A stretch of 64,000 nt of DNA, from NCBI GenBank assembly GCA_003725745.1, contig RHDP01000001.1, positions 2,077,501-2,141,500 on the forward strand, read 5' to 3'. The position numbers and the translations under genes were made by a program. This document shows positions 19,460 to 27,851 of the stretch, one piece after another (position 1 is the first letter of the stretch; each line of letters opens with the position of its first letter). The notes under the pieces were generated by a model. That model worked only from the letters and a program-made list of their open reading frames with translations, was not told the DNA's origin and made no database searches. Origin of the DNA: Streptomyces sp. I6. GTDB lineage: Bacteria > Actinomycetota > Actinomycetes > Streptomycetales > Streptomycetaceae.

Positions 19460-21075
19460 CTCTCCTTCTGCAGTACGGACAGCGCGGCGATCAGCTCGGC
19501 CTGCGGCTCCGGGCACAGTTCGAGGGAGTCGAGCGGCGCGAGGCGCCGGTCACGCTCCTCGTTCACCACACGTTCGATATACGTGGTCACCAGTTCCCCG
19601 CCCTTGTCGCGGAGCCTGAGAGCGCCCTGAGCGCCCATCCGCTCCGCCAGCAGCTCCCCGGCGGCCCTGGCCCGCCGGCCGCCGAGCAGCGCGGTGGCGA
19701 GCAGCGCGGCGACCGCCTCCGGATCGGGCGCCGAGGAGCGTTCCATACCGCGGACTTCCTCCTCGGCGAGCTCCTCGATGACACGCCGCCAGCGCCGGAC
19801 GGCCATGCCGATGCGCTCCGGCGTCTCCCGGTCTGCGCGCGAGTGCCGGGCGAGGGCGGGTCCTGCCGGTTCGCGTCGCCACGCCTCCTGGAGCCGCTCG
19901 TCCGCGGCGGCGACCGCGCACTGCAACAGGGCGGTCAGGCCCTCCGCGAGCGCGTCGAGGAGTTCGCCCGCGGAGCTGTCGCGCGGGTAGCCCCGCCACC
20001 GGGTACGTGCGTCGCCCGTGAGGACGGCGCCGCGCTGCACCTGCTTGCGCACCCGCTCGGTCTCCGCCCCGTAGGCCTCCTCGACCGCGGTGGAGAGGCG
20101 CACGGCTGCGGCGTACTGTGCGGCCACGGCGCCCGCGAGTTCCGGCATCCGGGCGTTCAGCGAGTCGATGACCCCGGCGGCGGTGTGGACGACCGTCTGC
20201 TGACGCGCGGCGGGGTCCAGGGCACGATGTGCCAGCCAGCCGCGGAGCGCTGCGACGGCGGTGTCGGGGAGCAGCCCCCGGCCGCCGCCCGCGGACTCGG
20301 GCAGCTCGGGGATCGTGAAGCGCGGTACGTGCCCGAGCCCGGCTTTGGTCAGCAGGGCCGCGTACTGCCGGGACACCTCGTTGATCACCTGGTGCGGCAC
20401 CCGGTCGAGCACCGTGACCAGCATGGCGTCGTACTCCTTCGCCGTGCGGAGGAGATGCCAGGGGACCGCGTCCGCGTAGCGGGAGGCCGTGGTGACCATG
20501 ATCCATACGTCCGCGGCGCAGATCAGCTCGGCGGCCATGATCCGGTTCTCGACGACGAGGGAGTCGATGTCGGGCGCGTCGAGCAGGGCCAGCCCGGGCG
20601 GCAGAGCCACCGAGGTCTCGATCCGCAGCGCTCGTTCCTCGGGCCTGGCCTTGGTCTTCGTCCGGTCACGAGCGGCTCCCGGCGTCTGCTCCGTCTCGTC
20701 CTGCTGCGGCAGCCATACGCGGGTGAAGTTCGGCAGTACGCGCATGTCGGCGAACCAGTGGCGATCCTCGGGATGGCAGACGAGCACGGGCGTGCGCGTG
20801 GTCGGCCGCAGCACCCCCGCCTCGGTCACCCGCCGGCCGACGAGCGAGTTGACCAGAGTGGACTTGCCGGCTCCGGTCGATCCGCCGACGACCGCGAGCA
20901 ACGGCGCGTCGGGGTCCTTCAGCCGCGGCACCAGATAGTCGTCGAGTTGCGCGAGCAGCTCGGCCCTCGTCCGCCGTGCCCGCGGAGCACCGGGAATGGG
21001 GAGGGGAAGACGCACGGCTGCGACTCGGTCGCGCAGGGCGGAGAGTGCGTCGATGAGCTGAGGCCGTACTTCCAT
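19456..21075 (-). CDS. dynA: Dynamin-like GTPase (DynA-like)
   Basis: GTPase of about 540 residues, first gene of the dyn operon. P-loop [10 protein letters not shown], switch region TTRTPVLV, Walker B-type LLDAPDIDS and a strand followed by TVLDRVPH in place of a standard NKxD. The rest is helical with no membrane segment, so membrane contact would depend on its partner. ATG 21075 is taken as start; GTG codons at 21081 and 21084 are in frame and equally possible, and no strong ribosome site decides. Its stop overlaps the start of the second GTPase, so the two are coupled. A role in septum formation is inferred from the DynA/DynB family. Confidence 0.82.
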   Translation of the reverse strand: MEVRPQLIDALSALRDRVAAVRLPLPIPGAPRARRTRAELLAQLDDYLVPRLKDPDAPLLAVVGGSTGAGKSTLVNSLVGRRVTEAGVLRPTTRTPVLVCHPEDRHWFADMRVLPNFTRVWLPQQDETEQTPGAARDRTKTKARPEERALRIETSVALPPGLALLDAPDIDSLVVENRIMAAELICAADVWIMVTTASRYADAVPWHLLRTAKEYDAMLVTVLDRVPHQVINEVSRQYAALLTKAGLGHVPRFTIPELPESAGGGRGLLPDTAVAALRGWLAHRALDPAARQQTVVHTAAGVIDSLNARMPELAGAVAAQYAAAVRLSTAVEEAYGAETERVRKQVQRGAVLTGDARTRWRGYPRDSSAGELLDALAEGLTALLQCAVAAADERLQEAWRREPAGPALARHSRADRETPERIGMAVRRWRRVIEELAEEEVRGMERSSAPDPEAVAALLATALLGGRRARAAGELLAERMGAQGALRLRDKGGELVTTYIERVVNEERDRRLAPLDSLELCPEPQAELIAALSVLQKER

Positions 21076-21385
21076 GGTCACCACATGCGAAGAATGCCCA
21101 ATTTTGGAGGTTTTTTGAAGCGTATGAGCCCCCCTGCGCGCCGATCAGAACAACGGGACAGACGGGACGAGTGGGGCGCAGGCATAACGAGTGCACAACA
21201 CCCGAGGTGTGAGGCGAAAAAAGCGCTGCGAGAATCGCATCTGCCTGCGATTATCGGTTCGCTTCACCGAACCTCCACATGATGCCACGCAGGTGAAGCA
21301 TCCGGGGCAGGGCGATCGGAGCCCTATCCTTGTCCCGGCAAGGTCACGGCCGACCCGGGGCTCCAGGCCACCGAGGCCACATCGG

Positions 21386-21458
21386 GCCCCCGTAGCTCAG
21401 TGGATAGAGCAGGCGCCTTCTAAGCGCTTGGCCGCAGGTTCGAGTCCTGCCGGGGGCG
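21386..21458 (+). tRNA. tRNA-Arg (anticodon TCT)
   Basis: Complete cloverleaf: acceptor GCCCCCG pairs with CGGGGGC, D-arm GCTC...GAGC, anticodon stem GGCGC/GCGCT around loop CTTCTAA with TCT at 34-36, and T-arm GCAGG-TTCGAGT-CCTGC. CCA is not encoded. It reads rare AGA codons and sits next to a mobile-element remnant, as tRNA genes used as integration sites often do. Confidence 0.97.
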
Positions 21459-21477
21459 CACAGTATGCACGGCCCGC

Positions 21478-21500
21478 AGGCCCTCCCACCGGGAGGGCCT
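21478..21500 (+). terminator. Terminator after tRNA-Arg
   Basis: AGGCCCTCCC-ACC-GGGAGGGCCT, a perfect 10-bp stem with 3-base loop, followed by CCTTTCT; 20 bases after the tRNA. Confidence 0.85.
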
Positions 21501-21659
21501 CCTTTCTGCTCGAGGCGACCCTAGCGGGCCCGTGGTAGTGGATGCGTAAGCGCCGGGCCACCCCACACGGACCATGAGGGCGGTCTCGGCGCCGTGCGGG
21601 CCGGTACCGGGTTTCCGCGAGCGCCGCCCTTGTCGCACACGTGTCGAGTTCGGCGGGCG

Positions 21660-21880
21660 CGCCCAGCTTCCGGCAGGCAGTTCGGGGAGGCCTTCCCCGG
21701 CCTCGCCCCACCGCCGGTGCCCCCTGAGAGCTGCGCGGAGACACAGCGGGCCTACGCGGGCCGGCAAGACGGGGACGCCGCTGCCGGCCCACTCGGCGAC
21801 GGCGGCCCGGGCCGGCGGGATGCCCGCATTCAGCCACATCACGCTCCACACCCGCCGCGCACGGTCAACCGTCCGTCCGG
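21660..21880 (-). pseudogene. Decayed tyrosine-recombinase (integrase) C-terminus
   Basis: On the minus strand the segment WSVMWLNAGIPPAR...VAEWAGSGVPVLPARVG matches in order the C-terminal box of Streptomyces tRNA-targeted integrases (a WLNAGVPP...VAEWAGHSV...LL-VYA pattern). The histidine after WAG is lost, the catalytic Tyr region is scrambled, and no upstream integrase domain is in frame. It ends near the tRNA, the expected position for an integrase at an attachment site. Recognition is by eye only. Confidence 0.5.
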
Positions 21881-21927
21881 TCCGGCGCTCGGCAGAGGCA
21901 ACCCGGCAGCCTCCAAGGTGCCCACCT

Positions 21928-21975
21928 GGGGAGCCCCAGGCCGCCGAGGCCACATCGGGCCCCGTGGAGCAGGCG
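21928..21975 (+). repeat. Partial copy of the tRNA-Arg 5' flank
   Basis: Copies the sequence just before and into the tRNA (21355-21413): CCGAGGCCACATCGGGCCCC is shared exactly, and the copy continues CGTGGAGCAGGC where the tRNA reads CGTAGCTC...GAGCAGGC. It looks like a tRNA-region duplication with an internal deletion, lying about 570 bases from the original. Confidence 0.7.
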
Positions 21976-21982
21976 GTGGGGC

Positions 21983-22210
21983 TCAGCTCTCGCAGACGAA
22001 CGAGCCCTGCCCCAGCACCGTGTAGAGCCGACCCTCCTCGCGGAGGGCGGCTACCGCCTTCTGCACCGTCGAGGGGGCCACGTCCAGGTCGGCGGCGAGA
22101 TCCACGACAGCGGGGAAGCGCTCGCCAGCGGGGTACTGCCCCGCGTCCAGCCTGCGCCGTAGCTCCTCCGCTACCTGAGGCCATACCGGCTTCCCGCGAT
22201 CAAGGTCCAT
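21983..22210 (-). CDS. Short GntR-family transcriptional regulator
   Basis: 75-residue winged helix-turn-helix protein: PVWPQVAEELRRRLDAGQY, AADLDVAPSTVQKAVAAL (recognition helix) and GRLYTVLGQGSFV (wing). There is no effector-binding domain, the usual form for regulators of integrative elements in Streptomyces. ATG 22210. Divergent from two small genes; the 160-base gap contains the paired elements CGTATG and TATGCGCG near 22250-22285 that could be its operator. Probably left from the element that used the adjacent tRNA. Confidence 0.85.
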   Translation of the reverse strand: MDLDRGKPVWPQVAEELRRRLDAGQYPAGERFPAVVDLAADLDVAPSTVQKAVAALREEGRLYTVLGQGSFVCES

Positions 22211-22372
22211 ACATCCGAGGATGCGCGTGACCTCGACTTCACGCGACCGCGCATATCCAGTATCGCGTATGCCCGTATGCGCGCATCCCTGTCACGCAGC
22301 GCAACAGAAAAGACCCCCGCACCGGAGGCAACCGGCCGGGGGCACGGCCGATCACCCAAGGAGTGACCGACA

Positions 22373-22703
22373 GTGCGAACCTTGCTGGCCCTACTCCCCT
22401 CATGGCTCATGCCATCCACAGGCAAGCGACGAGCCGCCGCCAAGGGGGATGTCTACTGCGCACCCCGTCACGCGGACAGCAGATGCGCCGACACAGCGGC
22501 TGACCATCTCGCGGGCTGGTGTGGGACTTCCCAACCCGCCTGAGTACCTGCGCGGGGAGGACGTGGCGCTGATCCGTCCGTACCCCGTTGCCTGGGAGCA
22601 GGAGCAAGAGAGGCGGCGGCAGAGGGACCGACGACGCGCCGCCGTGCTGGCGACGCTCGGCCAGGCTTGCCCCGCCGACTTCCACGTAGCGGGCTGGGGG
22701 TGA
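22373..22703 (+). CDS. Small hypothetical protein of the element, apparent frameshift
   Basis: GTG 22373 with AAGGAG upstream starts MRTLLALLPSWLMPSTGKRR, a common start for small Streptomyces proteins next to GntR regulators. In that frame it stops at 22544. The +1 frame continues with YLRGEDVALIRPYPVAWEQEQERRRQ...ADFHVAGWG, which has the expected VRPY...ERRR layout and ends at 22703. The join is probably at the G5 run near 22442-22446 (two bases lost or one gained). Either a real break in a decaying gene or an error. Function unknown. Confidence 0.5.
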
Positions 22704-22707
22704 CGGC

Positions 22708-23033
22708 ATGAGCGGGATCCAGCGGCTCCGGCTGCCTCCCTGGCCAGGCCCGGAGGGCAACCCTGCGCATCTCGTCACGGACGGAACGTCCACGATGCTC
22801 TCGCGTCTCGCCGACAGGGTGGGGGAGCAGCAGATCGAGACGGCCACCGTCCTGCGTGACCTGGCTCTCTCGATGGTCGTGGACCATGTGGATCCCACGC
22901 CTCAAGAGCTCCTGTTCATCACCCGCCGTCTGTGCGAGGCGGTGACGGACCTGCTGAAGATCGCGGAGAGAGCAGGGCCGCTCGCATTCCGCCCTACGAC
23001 GAGCCGGACGACCGGTCGCCGGTCATCGGGTAA
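22708..23033 (+). CDS. Small helical hypothetical protein of the element, one apparent frameshift
   Basis: ATG 22708, five bases after the previous stop. About 108 residues, mainly helical (TMLSRLADRVGEQQIETATV, ELLFITRRLCEAVTDLLKIAERAG). The sequence as given runs on into an Arg/Pro-rich tail. One extra C in CCC at 22992-22994 gives AFRPYDEPDDRSPVIG and a stop at 23031-23033, a more natural end. Function unknown; conserved next to GntR regulators in Streptomyces to my knowledge. Confidence 0.6.
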
Positions 23034-23363
23034 CCCCGGGAGGAGAGCCCCAAGCCCCAAGAGGAAACCCCCGGGAGGGGAGCCACGCGACCCGGACGGC
23101 TCCATGAGCTGCTGACGCCGATCCACGAGTTGGAGGACGCCGGGCGCGCCTCTCCGGCATGCCACGCCCGGGCCGGGCGCACACGGCGTCAGGGCCGGGA
23201 CACGGAGGGGCCCCGTGTCAGCACCCGGGCGGGCGGCCGCAGACCCGGCTCGGGGGCATGCCGGTTCAGTCAGCCCGTCCGCCCGTTCAGTCAGCCCGTC
23301 CGCCCGTCCGATCGTTCAGCCAGCCCGCACGGGGAGTGGTACGGCGGCCGCGCGGCCTCTGCG
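23034..23363. repeat. Gap with 21-bp tandem repeat
   Basis: Two exact tandem copies of a 21-base unit at 23264-23305 (GTTCAGTCAGCCCGTCCGCCC) plus a degenerate third to 23327. No gene is supported in the gap. Confidence 0.7.
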
Positions 23364-24014
23364 TCAGGGAGCCGGCTCCGGCGCGAGCAGTTCGAGGGCC
23401 TCCTCCCAGCGGAACACGTCGGCTCCACCGGTCTCCGGCTGCGCGGACGGCTCGTGGGAACCGATCAGCACGCCCATCGCCCGCAGCCGCTCCAGACTCT
23501 GCCGGTAGGCGGGGTGGGCGGCCTGCGCCGCGTTCAGGCACGGCAGCACGGCGACCGGGACGCCGGAGCCGTACGCCTCGCACAGGATGCCCAGCGTCAG
23601 GGTGTCGGATATCCCCGCCGCCCACTTGTTGATGGTGTTGAACGTGGCGGGGGCCACCGCTATCGCGTCCGGGGGAGGCAGCGGGCGGGGGTCGCCGGGC
23701 CGCCGCCAGGCCGAGCGGATCGGGTGTCCGGTCTGGGCCTCCACCGCTCGGCGGTCGATGAACTCCAGGCCCTGGGGGGTGGCGACGACGCCGACGCCCC
23801 AGTTCCGCTCCTGCGCCGCGGTGATGAGCTTGCCGACCCCGCCCGCGACCCCCGCGGCGCAGACGACGACATACAGGAACGGCTTTCCGCCGGACGCGGA
23901 GCCCGCACCGGACGCGGACGACCCGCCGGACGTGGACGACCCGCCGGCGGCGGGCTCGAGCCGGGGCCGACCGGGCGGCGCCGGTGCGCTGGGCTTGGTC
24001 GGTTCGTCGCTCAC
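23364..24014 (-). CDS. Flavoprotein (PPC decarboxylase-like fold)
   Basis: 216 residues from GTG 24014. A disordered Ser/Gly/Ala-rich start of about 50 residues leads into a Rossmann-like flavoprotein domain: FLYVVVCAAGVAG, GVGVVATPQGLEFID, DAIAVAPATFNTINKWAAGISDTL and GVPVAVLPCLNAAQAAH. The PATFNTINKWAAGI stretch corresponds to the FMN/substrate loop of the phosphopantothenoylcysteine decarboxylase/flavoprotein family (PF02441). The reaction is unknown; standalone members in actinobacteria are not the CoA enzyme. Transcribed away from the element remnant. Confidence 0.85.
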   Translation of the reverse strand: MSDEPTKPSAPAPPGRPRLEPAAGGSSTSGGSSASGAGSASGGKPFLYVVVCAAGVAGGVGKLITAAQERNWGVGVVATPQGLEFIDRRAVEAQTGHPIRSAWRRPGDPRPLPPPDAIAVAPATFNTINKWAAGISDTLTLGILCEAYGSGVPVAVLPCLNAAQAAHPAYRQSLERLRAMGVLIGSHEPSAQPETGGADVFRWEEALELLAPEPAP

Positions 24015-24171
24015 ACGGGTTCCCCGGTCGTCGGCTGGGGCGGTGCGCCCCACGCAGCGTATGCGCACCGGCTGCGCCGTGCGGCCCCTTCCGCACGGGA
24101 GGGGCCCGGGGATCCGTCCTCTGAGGCCGGCGATTCCCCGGACCGGTTCCCGCCCGCGCACGGCCGACCCG

Positions 24172-25500
24172 TCAGGCCGTCCGGTCCCGTTCCCTGAGAT
24201 CCGGCCCGTCCGGGGGCTCGGGATGCCGCGACGGCTCCGGTGCCTCCTGCGCCGGGGGCGGGCCGGGTGCGGTATCCGCCGCTCCGGTTCCGTCCCGGTC
24301 GGCGTGCCGCGCCGTGGCCCGCTCGGCCAGCAGGGCCGCGAACGCGGCCACCAGCGACACCAGCCCGCCCACGACGAGCCCGGAGCGGGCGCCGAAGCGC
24401 TCGGCGAGCCAGCCGGTGCCCAGCGCGCCCAGTGGCGTGGACCCCTGGAGGATCAGGGCGTAGAGCGCCATGACGCGGCCGCGGTAGCGAGGGTCGCTGC
24501 CCAGCTGGATGCGGTGGTTCGCGGCCTGTACGAAGTAGATCGAGGCGAACCCGGTGAGCGCGAGCAGCACCATGGCGGCCGCGAACCCGGGCGAGCACCC
24601 GGCCACCGTCTCGAGCGCCCCGAAGAGCAGCGCGGACACGGCCACCGTACGGCCGGACGGGCGGCCGCGGCGCGCGGTGGTGACGAGGGCGGCCCCGAGC
24701 GAGCCGGCGGCGAACGCCGCGGTCAGCAGCCCGAACGCGTCCGCGTCGGCACCGAAGACGGTCTTCGCCAGCAGCGGCAGGGTGAGCTGGAAGTTCAGCC
24801 CGCACAGCCCGACGACGGCGAGCAGCACCAGCGGCAGCACCAGGTCCGACCGGGCCAGGACGTGGCGGAGCCCGTCGACGATCCGCGCCCGGCTCTCGGG
24901 AGCGCCGCGGTACAGCTCCCGCGTCCGCATCTTGCGCAGGGCCACCACCGTCGCCAGATAGCTCGCCGCGTTCAGCAGCATCACCCAGCCCGTCCCCACG
25001 GCGGCGATCAGCAGCCCGGCCAGAGCCGGCCCGGCGACACGGGCGGTGCTGAAGTACGCGGCGCTCAGCGCGGAGGCGTTAGGCAGCAGTTCCGCGCCGA
25101 CCATCTCGCTGACGAACGACACCCGGGCGGGCACCTCGACCGCGTTGACGACACCGAGGCCCAGCGCGAAGAGCCCGATGTGCCACAGGCGCACCGCCCC
25201 GCTCAGCACGAGGCAGGCCAGAAGCAGGGCGAGGACCGCCGAGACCGCGTTGGCCACCGTCAGCAGGAGCCGCTTGTCGTGGCGGTCCGCCAGGCGGCCG
25301 CCGAAGAGGGTGAGCAGGAGCAGCGGGGCGAACTGAAGGGCCGTCACGACCCCGAGCGCGCGGGCCGAGTCGCCGGTCAGTCCGAGCACCAGCCAGTCCT
25401 GGGCGACGATCATCATCCAGGTGCCGGCCACGGACACGACCTGGCCGGCGGCGAAGAGCCGGAAGTTGCGTACCGCCAGCGAACGGAACGGGCCCGTCAC
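24172..25500 (-). CDS. MFS efflux transporter (DHA3/EntS-like)
   Basis: 442 residues with about 12 hydrophobic helices. It begins FRSLAVRNFRLFAAGQVVSVAGTWM, the start typical of the MFS_3/EntS group; the loop GGRLADRHDKRLLL is the signature between helices 2 and 3, and RYRGRVMALYALI its second-half counterpart. It would export a small molecule by proton antiport; substrate unknown. The C-terminus is a Pro/Glu/Asp-rich cytoplasmic tail of about 45 residues. The hydrolase upstream ends 3 bases before this gene's start, so they form an operon. Confidence 0.9.
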   Translation of the reverse strand: MTGPFRSLAVRNFRLFAAGQVVSVAGTWMMIVAQDWLVLGLTGDSARALGVVTALQFAPLLLLTLFGGRLADRHDKRLLLTVANAVSAVLALLLACLVLSGAVRLWHIGLFALGLGVVNAVEVPARVSFVSEMVGAELLPNASALSAAYFSTARVAGPALAGLLIAAVGTGWVMLLNAASYLATVVALRKMRTRELYRGAPESRARIVDGLRHVLARSDLVLPLVLLAVVGLCGLNFQLTLPLLAKTVFGADADAFGLLTAAFAAGSLGAALVTTARRGRPSGRTVAVSALLFGALETVAGCSPGFAAAMVLLALTGFASIYFVQAANHRIQLGSDPRYRGRVMALYALILQGSTPLGALGTGWLAERFGARSGLVVGGLVSLVAAFAALLAERATARHADRDGTGAADTAPGPPPAQEAPEPSRHPEPPDGPDLRERDRTA

Positions 25501-25503
25501 GGA

Positions 25504-26415
25504 TCAGACCGCCGCCGCGCGCGGCTCGGGCGGTGTGCCGGACGCGTCCGGGCCGCCGCCGGCGGACTGCAGGCACTCCTCCAGGAAGCCCAGAGCCCGC
25601 AGATGGTAGGCGCGTGCCGCCCACCCGAGGCTGATGTTGTGGCCGGCGCCCGGCAGCCGGTCCACGACGATCCGCGGCGCGGCGAGGTGCGACGTCAGCT
25701 CGGCGACGGCCTCCTCGTCATGGCGCCACCAGGCCTCGAACTCGGCGAAGGTGAGGCGGACCGGTACGCGGACGTCCGCGGCGACGGCGGGGAACTCCTC
25801 GGGCCAGCGGGCCGCCTCCGCCCGTTCCCGCACGGGCATGCCGGCCACGACCGAGGCGGCGGTGGTGAAGGTCTCGGGCGGGTACAGGCCGAGCGGACCC
25901 CAGTTGAGTCGGCGGCTTCCGTGGGCTCCCTCGTCGGGCAGTTCCTCCGGGGTGACGCCGTACCGGTGACCACAGCCGGAGATGTCCAGCCCGAGCAGCC
26001 GGTCGTGGACGGACCGGGCGGCCGCGGTGAGCGCGAGCTTGCCGCCGTAGGAGTGGGCGAGGAGCAACAGGCCTGCCCCGTACGGGTGAACGGCGGTGAA
26101 GCCGTGCAGCGCGGCGCTCAGTGAGGCGGCCTGCTCGGCGAGGGTCTGGCCCTCGGGCAGCCGTTCGGCGGAGGCGCCGTAGCCGGGTCGGTCCAGGGCG
26201 AGGACGGTGTACCCGAGACGGGCGCCGAGGGTGAGAAGCGACAGGCCGGGATCCGCCTGACCGTCGAAGTAGCCGGCGTTCATGCCGCCGCCGTGCAGGG
26301 CGACGACCGTGGCGCGCGGTGTGCCCGCCGGGACGGCCAGCAGGGCGGACAGCGGCAGGCCGGCGGCGTCCAGGGTGATGCGCCGCACTCCGCGGGAGTG
26401 GAGGGGACGGGACAC
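25504..26415 (-). CDS. Alpha/beta hydrolase
   Basis: 303 residues from GTG 26415 (GAGGAG upstream). Alpha/beta hydrolase fold: oxyanion strand VVALHGGGMNAG, LDRPGYGAS, nucleophile elbow LLAHSYGGKLAL, and a late GAGHNISLG with the catalytic His. The acid is probably in the RLTFAEFEAW region. No signal peptide. It is translated just before an MFS exporter with 3 bases between, so a shared substrate or resistance/biosynthetic role is possible but not shown. Confidence 0.88.
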   Translation of the reverse strand: MSRPLHSRGVRRITLDAAGLPLSALLAVPAGTPRATVVALHGGGMNAGYFDGQADPGLSLLTLGARLGYTVLALDRPGYGASAERLPEGQTLAEQAASLSAALHGFTAVHPYGAGLLLLAHSYGGKLALTAAARSVHDRLLGLDISGCGHRYGVTPEELPDEGAHGSRRLNWGPLGLYPPETFTTAASVVAGMPVRERAEAARWPEEFPAVAADVRVPVRLTFAEFEAWWRHDEEAVAELTSHLAAPRIVVDRLPGAGHNISLGWAARAYHLRALGFLEECLQSAGGGPDASGTPPEPRAAAV

Positions 26416-26866
26416 GGGGGCTCCTCGGAAGGGTCGGCGTACGGGACGGGAGCCGGGCTCGCCCGGGGCCTCACGGGGCTGCGTGCGGCGGGCTCTCCGG
26501 TCGTGGCGGGGGAGTTCCGGGGCGGGGTACGGGTGCGGCTCCGCGGCCGGGCACGCATCCGGCCCCGCCCCGGGGCACGGGCGCGGAGCCGTGCCGGGAT
26601 GCGGGACCGCGGCGTGGAGGGCGGACGGTAAAGAGCACGAGACGACCGTATGCGCATTCCTCCGCGCGGCGCCGTCACCACGGCACGGCCACGGCGGGGC
26701 GGCTCACCCGCCCGGCCCAGCGCGGGCCGCAGTGCGCCTCCCGAGGGCCCCGCGCGAGGGCCTGGCGTGGCCTGCACGGCTCGGCCGGGTGGACAACCCG
26801 GGGTAGCATGCGGGCCTTTGGGGTTCTGAGGGATCCGTGGGGACACGAGCGCAGGAGGAACGACAT
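26416..26866. other. Intergenic stretch, divergent promoters
   Basis: About 450 bases between the divergent hydrolase and cupin genes. GC-rich with no supported gene; it holds the 5' ends of both transcripts. No specific operator recognised. Confidence 0.5.
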
Positions 26867-27358
26867 ATGGCGCCCACTCCCCGGCCAGCCGTGCTCGCGC
26901 TGCTGGACGATCTGACCGCCGATCTGCCCGCGGACCGGGCCGGCGCGCTGTGGCGGCTGGCGGAGGAATCGCGCCAGCTCGACGCGAACATGGTGCGCCT
27001 GCCCGCCGGCGGCCGGATAGCCGCTCATGTGGAACCGGACCTGGATGTGCTGCTGTACGTGGCCGCGGGCGACGGGGTACTCGAGCTGGACGACCGGCCG
27101 CAGGACGTGGCCGCCGGTTCCGTGGTCTGGCTGCCGCGCGGCAGCAGGCGGGCGCTGCGCGCCGGGCCCGCCGGCCTGGTGCAGCTGAGCGTCCACCGCC
27201 GCCGTCCCGGACTCGCCATCAAGGCGGTCGGAGAGACGTCCGCGGGAGGCGAGGCAGCATGTCTGCTGGGCCGGGTCTGCGCGGAGTGCGGGCGCCTGGC
27301 GGGCGAGTCCGACGCCCGGTACTGCAGCCGGTGCGGGGAGGAGCTGCCCGGCCGGTGA
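26867..27358 (+). CDS. Cupin-domain protein with C-terminal zinc ribbon
   Basis: 163 residues from ATG 26867 (GCAGGAGGAA upstream; an in-frame GTG at 26837 is less likely). Residues about 30-125 form a cupin barrel: AAHVEPDLDVLLYVAAGDGVLEL and GSVVWLPRGSRRAL. The usual metal histidines are reduced to one HVEPDLD. The C-terminus is a zinc ribbon, CAEC...CSRCGEEL. Binding partner unknown; the ribbon suggests contact with another macromolecule. Confidence 0.85.
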   Translation: MAPTPRPAVLALLDDLTADLPADRAGALWRLAEESRQLDANMVRLPAGGRIAAHVEPDLDVLLYVAAGDGVLELDDRPQDVAAGSVVWLPRGSRRALRAGPAGLVQLSVHRRRPGLAIKAVGETSAGGEAACLLGRVCAECGRLAGESDARYCSRCGEELPGR

Positions 27359-27384
27359 GCCGCCCCGGCGGGTGCCCTCCGTAA

Positions 27385-27455
27385 GGCAGGGTCCGGGGCA
27401 GGGTCCGGGGCAGGGTCCGGGGCAGGGGCAGGGGCCGAGTCCGGGGCAGGGCAGG
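27385..27455. repeat. 12-bp G-rich tandem repeat
   Basis: Three exact copies of GGCAGGGTCCGG from 27385 to 27420, then degenerate GGCAGGG units. It lies just after the cupin stop; the G-runs could form quadruplexes. Confidence 0.8.
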
Positions 27456-27482
27456 GGCAGGGCGTCGCCGTCCGAACGTGCG

Positions 27483-27692
27483 TCAGGAGAGCGCGGCGGC
27501 CACGAGGAGGACGAGCGCCGCGAGGACCAGCACGGCACGGATGCGGTGGTAGCGGTTCCATCCGGACTCGAAGGCGGCGCGGGCCTCGGCGTCCGCGGCG
27601 AAGGCAGGCGGCCGATCAGGCGGCGGCACGGCCCGGGTGTCGCATGTCAGCGCGCCCGGGCCCCGTCGCCATCCGGCCCAAGCCTGTACCAC
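27483..27692 (-). CDS. Small membrane protein or truncated gene
   Basis: The frame ends with EARAAFESGWNRYHRIRAVLV and then a hydrophobic helix (LVLAALVLLVAAALS). This resembles the last part of DUF1772-type membrane proteins. The upstream half of such a protein is not found; the region 5' of it is tandem repeat. A GTG near 27634 would give about 49 residues, the GTG at 27692 gives 69. Could be a real small protein or a remnant. Confidence 0.35.
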   Translation of the reverse strand: MVQAWAGWRRGPGALTCDTRAVPPPDRPPAFAADAEARAAFESGWNRYHRIRAVLVLAALVLLVAAALS

Positions 27693-27776
27693 CTGCCCAA
27701 GCCTGTACCGCCCTGCACAAGCCTGTACCGTCCCGGCCTGTACCGTCCCGTCCAGGCCTGCCCCGGCCTGTGCCGA
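27680..27776. repeat. Imperfect 17-20-bp tandem repeat
   Basis: Repeated AAGCCTGTACC units (27680, 27699, 27719) and then GGCCTGTACCGTCCC units. They fill the gap between the small membrane gene and the ABC permease. Confidence 0.65.
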
Positions 27777-27851
27777 CCACCGCGACGCCGGGGCCGCCCT
27801 CCGCCGGGGCCGCCCTCGCCGCCGCGGATCGCCGCGGATCGCCGCGGCCGG

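Noticed and set aside
16676..19630. 984-codon open frame on the plus strand opposite dynB and ssb
   Set aside because: Pro/Arg/Ser-rich antisense frame; the minus strand carries clear GTPase motifs.
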